NCBI RefSeq assembly: GCF_025336485.1 | Contig: NZ_JAODAB010000004.1 | Location: 186,001-250,000 of the forward strand | Reading direction: 5' to 3' | From: Pseudomonas citri | GTDB taxonomy: Bacteria > Pseudomonadota > Gammaproteobacteria > Pseudomonadales > Pseudomonadaceae | Length of the DNA stretch: 64,000 nt | In this document: positions 10,929 through 17,744 of the stretch, one piece after another | How the letters are laid out: the number at the start of each line of letters is the position of its first letter | Position numbering within the stretch: the first letter of the stretch is position 1 | Made by a program: the position numbers and the translations under genes | Notes under the pieces: generated by a model | What the model was told of the DNA's origin: nothing | What the model saw: the letters and a program-made list of their open reading frames with translations, nothing else | Databases searched by the model: none

Positions 10929-11879
10929 TCAAACATGCGAAGGCTTATATCGAGAGGCTTGCTTTACGATCGCTTGGGATGACGGACTCAGCAGAAACAA
11001 ATCATTCGCCGAAAAACCTTGATCGATATCCAGCAATGTAAATGTCAGGTTGCCGACCGTAGCCCTACCGATGGTGAAGTTGTTGCGGACTTCGTTATCG
11101 GTGGCCTTGGGCGGCTCAATATTCATCGGAGCAATCTGCAGTACATCGCAAACTGCATCAACCACCACACCCAGCATTTGTCGGTGCCCATCTCTGACGA
11201 CGTCTAGAATTACAATGCCAGTCCCGAGATTGACTTCGACAGGTGGACAACCGAAATGCATCCCCAAGTCGATTACGGGGACCAGAACATCTTGCAGCCT
11301 GATCGCTCGACGAAGCTTCGGCGGCACGCTCGAAGTAGTGGAGAGTTGAGTCGCCTCGACAATACAGCGGATATTGAGGATATTTGCCGCGAACAACTCG
11401 TCGTCGATGACAAAAGAGAGATAGTGTTTATTGGATGTTGCTTGGTCAGCAGCCGATATCGGATTGATGATTTTCTCCAGGAGATATTCTCTTTTTTCGA
11501 GCAGGTCCGTAGTAAGCTCGGCGAGTCCATTTATCATTTCGGCAAATTCGAACATTTTTTCGTCATGAGTGTGCTCAGGCGCCGCTCCGACTACTGAACC
11601 TGACACCAGCGGATAAGGTTGGACATTCGTTTCTTCGCAACTAGCGATCGGCTTGTCGATGCACTCCGTCGCGATACCTGAGGGCAGCGTACGGACGCAC
11701 GCATGGTAGTAAAAGGCTGCCGCCATACCCAATGTCAGAAGGAAAACAGCTAATGCCAAGTACTGAATGTACAACCCTCCAACGTCCAGCAGGCAAGCAG
11801 CACCTAGAGCAGCCTGCAACAGGAAAGCTATCGCTACTCCTGCTGGGGATAAATCGAGGGGAGCGGGTGTTACTTCCAA
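10929..11879 (-). CDS. Membrane-anchored CheW-like protein
   Basis: The C-terminal half (about residues 150-300) is a CheW domain: a beta-rich adaptor with YLSFVIDDELFAANILNIRCIVE, LVPVIDLGMHFG and GVVVDAVCDVLQI. Unusually, the N-terminus has two predicted membrane segments (GVAIAFLLQAALGAACLL and YLALAVFLLTLGMAAAFYY), followed by a linker of about 80 residues. CheW normally is a soluble bridge between receptor and CheA kinase. I prefer the TTG start at 11879, which follows GGAGGG at 6 bases; the same start context is kept in the truncated paralogue at 39.4 kb. A TTG at 11897 is the longer alternative. It is transcribed in the same direction as the broken chemoreceptor, starting about 100 bp upstream of it, so the two may be co-transcribed. 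Confidence 0.8.
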   Translation of the reverse strand: MEVTPAPLDLSPAGVAIAFLLQAALGAACLLDVGGLYIQYLALAVFLLTLGMAAAFYYHACVRTLPSGIATECIDKPIASCEETNVQPYPLVSGSVVGAAPEHTHDEKMFEFAEMINGLAELTTDLLEKREYLLEKIINPISAADQATSNKHYLSFVIDDELFAANILNIRCIVEATQLSTTSSVPPKLRRAIRLQDVLVPVIDLGMHFGCPPVEVNLGTGIVILDVVRDGHRQMLGVVVDAVCDVLQIAPMNIEPPKATDNEVRNNFTIGRATVGNLTFTLLDIDQGFSANDLFLLSPSSQAIVKQASRYKPSHV

Positions 11880-12082
11880 TACGAACCCTCCATCCAATCA
11901 CCGGACCATTAAACACATATCGACAGCCTTGCTTAAAAAGAAAGCAATGTGCCATTAGTCGCATATGATGCTGCTAATGCGTTATTGCAGACCATCGGGC
12001 TATGCTGACTTATAGGTAGGCCTTGGGTAGGAGCTAGATAGGGGATTCCCTAGTGGACGCAGAACCACATAAGGCAATGCCT
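11802..12082 (-). repeat. Dispersed repeat R2, copy a: 5' end and leader of the CheW-like gene
   Basis: The first coding bases and about 200 bp upstream of the CheW-like gene align with 39365-39628, where the coding part is cut off. Shared blocks include ATCGGGCTATGC, AGCATCAT, TTTCTTTTT and CCTGTT...GCTGCTCTAGG in the coding part. Conservation across the upstream half suggests it holds the promoter and operator. Confidence 0.75.
12039..12052. promoter_or_regulatory. Dyad TAGGG-GATT-CCCTA upstream of the CheW-like gene
   Basis: Perfect 5-bp inverted arms about 160 bp upstream of the start codon. In the paralogous leader at 39.6 kb the corresponding site is also a perfect dyad but with other bases (GGTAA-GCA-TTACC, 39587-39599). 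Keeping the symmetry while changing the sequence suggests a protein-binding or folded site. The binding protein is unknown. Confidence 0.35.
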
Positions 12083-12088
12083 TGATGG

Positions 12089-13366
12089 TTATTGGTTGAC
12101 CGAACCGATGTCCATTTGCGGCGCGTGCAAATAAAAGCTGTTCTTGCCGTTGGCTTTGGCGTGGTACATCGCCATATCCGCATTGCGCACTAGGCTAACA
12201 GTGTCTGATGCGTGATCGGGGCACAGGCTGATGCCTAAGCTTGCTCCAATGTTTATTTGATGGTCTTCAATGTTAAAAGGAATGGACAACGCACCGACGA
12301 TATTCGAGGCAACTCGGCTGACCTGGTCGACGCCGACACCACTCTCCAGAATCACCGCAAATTCATCACCACCGATTCGGCACACCACATCAATACTGCG
12401 TAACGTACCGCGCAGTCGCTTGGCGACGAGGGTCAGCAGTGTGTCCCCAGTCTCGTGGCCAAGGGTGTCATTGACGACCTTGAAGTCGTCCAGATCGATG
12501 AAAAGTACCGCACAGGACGTTCCGTAATGCATGGCCTCTGCCACCGCAGTCTCGAGTTTTTCCTTGAAGTAATGCCGGTTGTGCAGGCCGGTAACGAGGT
12601 CGTAGTAAGCCAACTTGTTGAGTTGCTGCTCAGCCAGCCGGCGCTGTTGCAGTTCGGCATTGGTCCGGGCGTCGTGCCATTCAAGCTGCGCCATCAAGTC
12701 ATTGAAGCTTCGAGCGAGACGGCCGGCCTCGTCGCTTCCGTACAAGGTTGCCCGCAAGCTAAAGTCGCGCTTGGCGCGTACCTGCTCGGTCAGCTGTACC
12801 AGGCTCAGCAAAGGCTGCACGATGCTGGAGGCCATTCGGCGCGAGAATACCAGGGACAAGAATAGTGCCAGCGCAGCCGCGAGCACCCCGAACCCGGTCT
12901 GCAACGCCAGGCCGCTGTACAGGGACGCAAGACTCGCCTGCACCGCGACAGTGCCGATGTGCTGGCCGTGAAGCATCACCGGCTCACGCACGAGTAGAGC
13001 ACTCCAACCGATCCCTTCGGTCTGTGCGTGCTCAATGCCTGCTTCCAAGGCTCCCCGCTGGTAGGTGGCCAGCTCTTGCCCACCAGGCAGCAGGAAGGCC
13101 GCCCAGGTGATGTCAGGGATATGCTTCAGGGACGCGAGCGTTTCTTGCGCCTCCTGGGCATCGCGGAACATGATCGCTGCGGCGCCGTTGCTGCCAATCA
13201 CCATGGCATGGGCTCTCACACCTACTGCCAAAGCGTTACGTTGCACGATCAATTGGTAAGTCAGCAGTGCCACCAGCAGGACAGCCATCATCATGGCGGT
13301 CAGCAAAAAACCCGTTTGGGTGAGCTTCTCACGTAGCGACCGATCCTTGAAGGGCACGGTATACAT
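12089..13366 (-). CDS. YfiN/TpbB-like diguanylate cyclase (CHASE8-HAMP-GGDEF, 425 aa)
   Basis: An inner-membrane diguanylate cyclase. TM1 is at about residues 18-42, a periplasmic CHASE8-type domain at about 45-150, TM2 at about 158-178, HAMP at about 180-235, and GGDEF at about 255-415. The active site GGDEF is intact (CRIGGDEFAVIL) and an RxxD inhibitory site (RSID) sits five residues before it. The gene starts 4 bp after the YfiR-like gene, in the order receptor-yfiR-yfiN. In the characterised Pseudomonas system the periplasmic YfiR represses YfiN and an outer-membrane lipoprotein YfiB relieves it; here a TonB-dependent receptor stands where YfiB would be. Role by analogy: c-di-GMP production when an outer-membrane signal releases repression. 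Confidence 0.9.
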   Translation of the reverse strand: MYTVPFKDRSLREKLTQTGFLLTAMMMAVLLVALLTYQLIVQRNALAVGVRAHAMVIGSNGAAAIMFRDAQEAQETLASLKHIPDITWAAFLLPGGQELATYQRGALEAGIEHAQTEGIGWSALLVREPVMLHGQHIGTVAVQASLASLYSGLALQTGFGVLAAALALFLSLVFSRRMASSIVQPLLSLVQLTEQVRAKRDFSLRATLYGSDEAGRLARSFNDLMAQLEWHDARTNAELQQRRLAEQQLNKLAYYDLVTGLHNRHYFKEKLETAVAEAMHYGTSCAVLFIDLDDFKVVNDTLGHETGDTLLTLVAKRLRGTLRSIDVVCRIGGDEFAVILESGVGVDQVSRVASNIVGALSIPFNIEDHQINIGASLGISLCPDHASDTVSLVRNADMAMYHAKANGKNSFYLHAPQMDIGSVNQ

Positions 13367-13370
13367 AGGC

Positions 13371-13904
13371 TTAAGGCCTGTTAGCCACGTAACTGGCGAG
13401 TTTTAGCAAGCGGGAGCTGAAATCGAGACTCACCCGCCGCGCAGCTGCCAGATTGACGTCGAAAACGATTCGTGTGCCCTGCCGGCGCATCTCTATCATA
13501 ATGCCCTGATCGGCAAAGCCAGTTGCGTCCGTGATAGTAAGGACCGGCGTCTCGGCAAGCTGTTGCAGCACGGAGTCGAGAGACCGCCGGCTGTGCTCGT
13601 CGATGTAGAGTACCTGGCAGCCGGTTAGCGAGGCGCTGGACATGATCCGCCGTATGGCGATCGGCAGGCCGTTCTGAGCGCGCTTGCCCTCCAGGTGGGT
13701 GAGTTCTTCATCCAGGGACGTGCTGCCGAGCACGCAGAGTTGGAAGTCGGCGTCGGGCAAGGAAGGCCACTGGGCGAAAAGAGTGAAGTTATAGAGGTAG
13801 GCAACCTTCATCGCACGTTCGTCCACCGCTACGTCGGCTCGTACTAGTTGGCCAGGCAGGTACAAGATGACGAGAATGAACGCGCGGAGGAAGATGGTCT
13901 TCAT
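13371..13904 (-). CDS. YfiR-family periplasmic protein (DUF4154, 177 aa)
   Basis: The N-terminus is a signal peptide (about residues 1-23). The mature part has the family pattern: AMKVAYLYNFTLFAQWP near the start, then QLCVLG, a CQVLYI strand with Cys, and a C-terminal RVSLDFSSRLLKLA. The family comprises periplasmic repressors of membrane cyclases or kinases. The ATG overlaps the stop of the receptor gene (ATGA) and the stop lies 4 bp before the cyclase gene, so the three genes form one operon. Inferred role: controlling the neighbouring cyclase. Since the receptor upstream is disrupted by inversion, expression by translational coupling may be altered in this orientation. Confidence 0.9.
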   Translation of the reverse strand: MKTIFLRAFILVILYLPGQLVRADVAVDERAMKVAYLYNFTLFAQWPSLPDADFQLCVLGSTSLDEELTHLEGKRAQNGLPIAIRRIMSSASLTGCQVLYIDEHSRRSLDSVLQQLAETPVLTITDATGFADQGIMIEMRRQGTRIVFDVNLAAARRVSLDFSSRLLKLASYVANRP

Positions 13905-15829
13905 TCGAACCTATATCCCAAACTCAACCACAGGCTACGCTCTCCACGCTCACTCTCGACGTCGAAGAGCGAAGCGTCCTTGTACTGACGGTCAAAGATA
14001 TTGCGCACCGCGGCGCTGACACTCACACCCAGCAAGACTTCCTCGCTCGTCAGGGTAAGGTCGGCGATCGTGTAGCCGGCAGCGCTCGTTTCGGGCGCTA
14101 TCAAGCGTCTACCTACGTAGCGAGCGGCAAGGCTCGCTCGCAGATGTTCTCCGAGCAAGGGCACGGAAACCTGCAACTTATTCAGCTGCTGCGGTGAATT
14201 GACCAGGTTGCGATCGAGATTGTCTTGTGACCGCTGCCAAGTTTGGCTGGCTCGTAGCTGAACACCTTGCCATTGCCATTGTGCTTCGAGCTCCGCCCCG
14301 AGAGTGTCAATCCACTCCAGTGTCGGGTCGGTGAAACGCTGAATGGGGTCTGAAATGCGGTAACGATAGAGGCTGCTCAGCACACGAAAATCACCACTAT
14401 GATAGTCGGCGACAAATTCGGTGGTGGTGACACGCTCCGACTCGGTGGAGGGGAGTTCGTGAAGAGTCTCCTCGTTGCGGCTTGCGAAACGAGTGGCGGT
14501 ACCATGGGACAGAGACAGCGTGGTGTCTGCCAGACCGGTATAGATCAGTGCGACCCGAGGGGCGCTCCGCACCACAGTGTCTCTGCTGTTGCGCCGATCA
14601 ACACGCAGCCCGAGGTTCAGGCTAAAATCGTATGGAAGTGCAATCTCGTCCTGGGCATAGAGGCTAAACGTCTGGGCGGAACCCTGGCTGTACTTCTCTT
14701 CGTGTTCGTCGCGGCGTGGGAAGTATCGCCGTATCTGCTGGTCCTGCCGGTAGTCGTTGCGGTATTCGCTACCCAGCACCAAACGGTGGCCCGTGAAGGC
14801 TACGCTGCTGACACTCCCCTCAAGATCAAACCATTGCCCGTCGGCCCTTATGTCCTCGGTGAAAAGACGTCCATCGTCGATAGGCTCACGATATGCACTG
14901 CGGTATCGATAACTTCCGTGGGAAAGCCGGATAGAAGACCGAAAGCTGCCGTAGTCGGAATCGTTGCCGAGTTTCCAGAAGGAATTTGCGTCGGAAAAAT
15001 TCCATCTGGCGCCGAGGGGGATAGTCAGCTCTTGCTGACTACGCTCTGCGAACGCGCCTTCCAAGCTCCATGTGCCTTGCGAGCCCTTGACAAACAATCG
15101 CTGGCTGTCCAAATCATCACGCAGGACGTCACCGTCGACTTGGATATCGGGAAGATCTGCCTGAGATGTCGAGGCCGAGACCAGCCATTCGGCACCATTT
15201 TCCAGCCGCTTGCCCCAACTGCCGCGTGCCGTGCGGTCCTGGTTCGAACCGGTCGTCACCGCCACTTGACCGCCATTCAGGTCACGGCCTCTGAGGGTCA
15301 CAACGTTAATCACGCCCAGGAAGGCATTATTACCGCGCTTATTATTTCCCCGGAGGGCGTGGCTACGGCCTACCCGGCGAATACGCCGGGCGCGTCATGC
15401 TGCGTATCGACGGACAACCGGTCGCCGACAACATTTTCAACCAGATTTACCTCGGTGAGGATGGTTTGCTCGACACCGCGTTGATCGAGCGGGTCGAGTA
15501 CGCGCCAGGGCCGGGCGCCGCGTTGCGCCGTCGAAACCGATGTTCAAGCCGCGCATATTGTTCAGAATCTCGGCCAGCGTCCGGTAACCGAAGCGACGTA
15601 TCTCTTCCGCGGTGACCACCGAGACGGCGGATGGCGCGTCGATAAGTTGCTGGGAGAACTGCGACGCACCGACGACTTCGGTTTCGAGCAACTGTTCAAA
15701 GGGGACACCCGTCAAATCTTGGGCGGCTACCGCGCGAGACAACAACCAGAAACCCGACGCGCAGAGACATCGACAGATACTTCGCAGGGCATACCGTGTC
15801 GGCAGCGAGATGGCGTGGTGTAATGACAT
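13901..15829 (-). pseudogene. TonB-dependent receptor, plug domain interrupted by an inversion
   Basis: The start part (15829 to 15529) encodes a signal peptide ending near AVAAQD, the DLTGVPFEQLLETEVV opening typical of receptors found beside YfiR proteins, and the first half of the plug (SVVTAEEIRRFGYRTLAEIL). The distal part (15334 to 13901) resumes at NNAFLGVINVVT and encodes a 22-strand-type barrel ending in LSLGYRFE. The missing plug middle is on the opposite strand at 15335-15528. Both outer parts are in the same frame, and flipping the segment gives an uninterrupted 642-residue protein. No other lesion was seen. It would import or sense an unknown ligand and probably signals to the downstream YfiR-like/cyclase pair. 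The ATG at 15829 lacks a clear ribosome site, so the start is uncertain. Confidence 0.88.
15335..15528 (+). other. Inverted 194-bp segment carrying the middle of the TonB plug domain
   Basis: On the plus strand, in the wrong orientation for the host gene, this stretch encodes GRGYGLPGEYAGRVMLRIDG followed by QPVADNIFNQIYLGEDGLLD and TALIERVEYAPGPGAAL, an unmistakable plug-domain middle. Its ends are the 4-base palindrome GCGC (15335-15338 and 15525-15528). Inverting between them joins FDGAYYFPGGRGYG on one side and GPGAALRGNNAFLGV on the other, both in frame. No longer inverted repeat was found by eye. Confidence 0.85.
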
Positions 15830-16061
15830 GTAGGAGGTATGACTCTCTCGGTCTTGCGCTAAAGTCACTGCGTTCGGACCGATCCAACTTCGAGAGGTCG
15901 ATATCGGTCGACCTCGCATTCTTGTCCTGACGGGTAGTTTTTTTTACTTCGAGGTCAGCCACCGAACAGCGACGACCTCGAAGGAAGATGATTCCAAATT
16001 GCCACCCATTGCAGTGCAAAACCATAAGGACAGACTGATAATGGAGTAAGGAAATCCGCCT

Positions 16062-16690
16062 TCATGTAGGGTGATGCCGACAACCCGCTCGATCAAAACA
16101 CAGAATTGTTCGATCCTTGAATTGTGCCAGCTGTTGCGTCAAAGCCCCCGCCTGATCGGGTAGCTGAGCAGACTGCTCGACCAGAGTTCGGATAGCTAAA
16201 TCATTTTGTTCGGAAATTCTGCTCACGCCCTGAATGACCACAGATATTTGCTCAACCGTCGCGGCTCGGCTCAGGGTCTGACGGACTACCTCGCTGATGC
16301 GCAACAGAATGTGCTGCACATGTTGGCGAATCTGATCACCCCCTGCGACCTAAGTCGTCTAGTGAGCTACGCCTTCTCTAACGGCACACCCCCGCCTGCT
16401 GGACATTGCTCGCGGTGTTGTGCACATCCAATCCGATCACACCGATCATTTCTCCAATTTCTCCAATTTCTCCAATTTCTCCGGTCGAGCGACTTGTGCG
16501 CTCGGCCAGTTGTCGGACTTCATCCGCGACTACCGCGCCCCTCTGCCCTGCTCACCTGCTCGTTCGGCTTCAATCGCGGCATTCAGAGCCAGCAAGCTGG
16601 TCTGATCCGCAATACTGCGAATGACCGCAAAAATGGCTGCGATGTCCTGCGATCGCTTCTAAAGAGCCGCCACTTTCTCTGCCACCGCGT
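16062..16690 (-). pseudogene. Decayed chemoreceptor signalling domain
   Basis: Only the cytoplasmic signalling part of a chemoreceptor remains. It is closely related to the C-terminal third of the intact receptor at 39.9-41.9 kb: compare [22 protein letters not shown] here with [22 protein letters not shown] there. The tip region ([18 protein letters not shown]) is present but frameshifted about 16515-16540, a stop interrupts the frame after the expanded GEI repeat, and the natural stop codon is lost. The sensor, membrane and HAMP parts are absent. The paralogy suggests duplication of the dCache receptor followed by decay. Confidence 0.85.
16447..16482 (-). repeat. Nine-base tandem repeat inside the chemoreceptor remnant
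   Basis: Four 9-base units (catttctcc then three times aatttctcc on the plus strand) encode repeated Gly-Glu-Ile on the minus strand. The intact paralogue at 40.25 kb has only two such units, so two were added by slippage in frame. Confidence 0.9.
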
Positions 16691-17114
16691 CTAAGCATTT
16701 ACTTACCCCATGCAAAAACGAAATTCCGCTTTCGGAGTAGCGAAGACAGTTAGAAATGATGTCCTATCGAGCACGGCCATGCGCGCCTCGTAGTCTGGTT
16801 CCGATCACGTGCAGCGTTTTGGAGTTTGCATTTCACAGGAGAAGCTGTCGCAAATTATCTTGGGCAGGGAGGACCGGAAGGAATAAGGAGCGTATGAATT
16901 GAAGTTGTACCTGCAACTCACGCTCTGTGAGCGCGTCGATTTGCTGATTCAGCCTGAGGGTATCGAACGACTGGGCGGTCGGGGAAGCCAACATGAGTTG
17001 GGTCATGGCATGATGGATCTCATGTTGTAATCCTTTGGCCAGCTCACCTTAGGTCGTATGCCAGCCGTTTACTTATCTGCTCCCTTTCCCGTGATACCAA
17101 GAGTACCCATCGGA
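16691..17114. other. Gene-free stretch with faint coding remnants
   Basis: No intact gene. On the minus strand between about 16868 and 17090 the frames SREREQISKRLAYDLR and ELAKGLQHEIHHAMTQLM are readable but separated by a stop and frame change. They are weakly reminiscent of a sensor-kinase dimerisation helix. A decayed regulator is possible but not established. Confidence 0.3.
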
Positions 17115-17744
17115 TTAGAACCGTTGTTGCGTCATCGCATAACGGACGATATCCGCAGTGCTGAGGAACCCCATCTTTTCCATCAACCGAGCCTTATGGG
17201 TGCTGACCGTCTTGTGGCTGATGATCAGCTCGGTCGCGATCCGCGAGACGCTCAAGCCCCGGGCGAGCAGCCGCATGACCTGCAGCTCCCGATCAGTGAG
17301 CACATCATGCGGGCTACAGGGTTCCACGCCCATGGCAACGAAGGCCATTCTTTCTGCCAGGGCGGCGTCGATATAGCGCCCGCCGTCGGCTACTCGGCGA
17401 ATGGCAGCGAGCAACGTCTCGGGATCCCGGTCCTTGGTGAGATAACCGGAGGCTCCCGACTTGAGTGCACGCTGCACGATCTGCACTTCATTGTGCATGC
17501 TCAGTACCAGAATCGGCAGTTGCGGATAATGGGCGCGTATTCGCGCAATCAGATCATCACCGCTAATGCCTGGCATACTCATGTCCAGCAGCAATAGATC
17601 GATACGCTCATGGCGTAGCTGTTCAAGCAGCAGTACGCCATTCTCCGCTTCAGCCACGACGTGGAGATCGTCGGCCAACGCAAACAGCTGCTTCAAACCT
17701 TCACGCATGATGGCGTGATCGTCAGCAATCATTAATTGGATCAT
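17115..17744 (-). CDS. NarL/FixJ-family response regulator (209 aa)
   Basis: A receiver domain (residues 1-120) with the acidic pair Asp8/Asp9, phospho-acceptor Asp54 (LLLLDMSMPG) and a Lys in GYLTKD. A LuxR-type helix-turn-helix (about 145-205) follows with LTDRELQVMRLLARG and ISHKTVSTHKARLMEKM. It is the cytoplasmic DNA-binding partner of the kinase encoded just upstream: its ATG at 17744 overlaps the kinase stop (ATGA). The target genes are not known. The dyads before the CheW-like gene are one candidate, because NarL-family proteins bind short inverted repeats, but that link is only inference. Confidence 0.95.
   Translation of the reverse strand: MIQLMIADDHAIMREGLKQLFALADDLHVVAEAENGVLLLEQLRHERIDLLLLDMSMPGISGDDLIARIRAHYPQLPILVLSMHNEVQIVQRALKSGASGYLTKDRDPETLLAAIRRVADGGRYIDAALAERMAFVAMGVEPCSPHDVLTDRELQVMRLLARGLSVSRIATELIISHKTVSTHKARLMEKMGFLSTADIVRYAMTQQRF

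Noticed and set aside
14399-15484. Plus-strand ORF of 361 codons
   Set aside because: Mostly antisense of the TonB receptor barrel. The receptor frame has clear family motifs; only 15335-15528 is real plus-strand coding, and it is in another frame.
16690-16705. Short shared word GCATTTACTTACCCC / GCATTTGCTTACCCC with 42.13 kb
   Set aside because: Only about 15 bases; too short to claim an attachment site or boundary.
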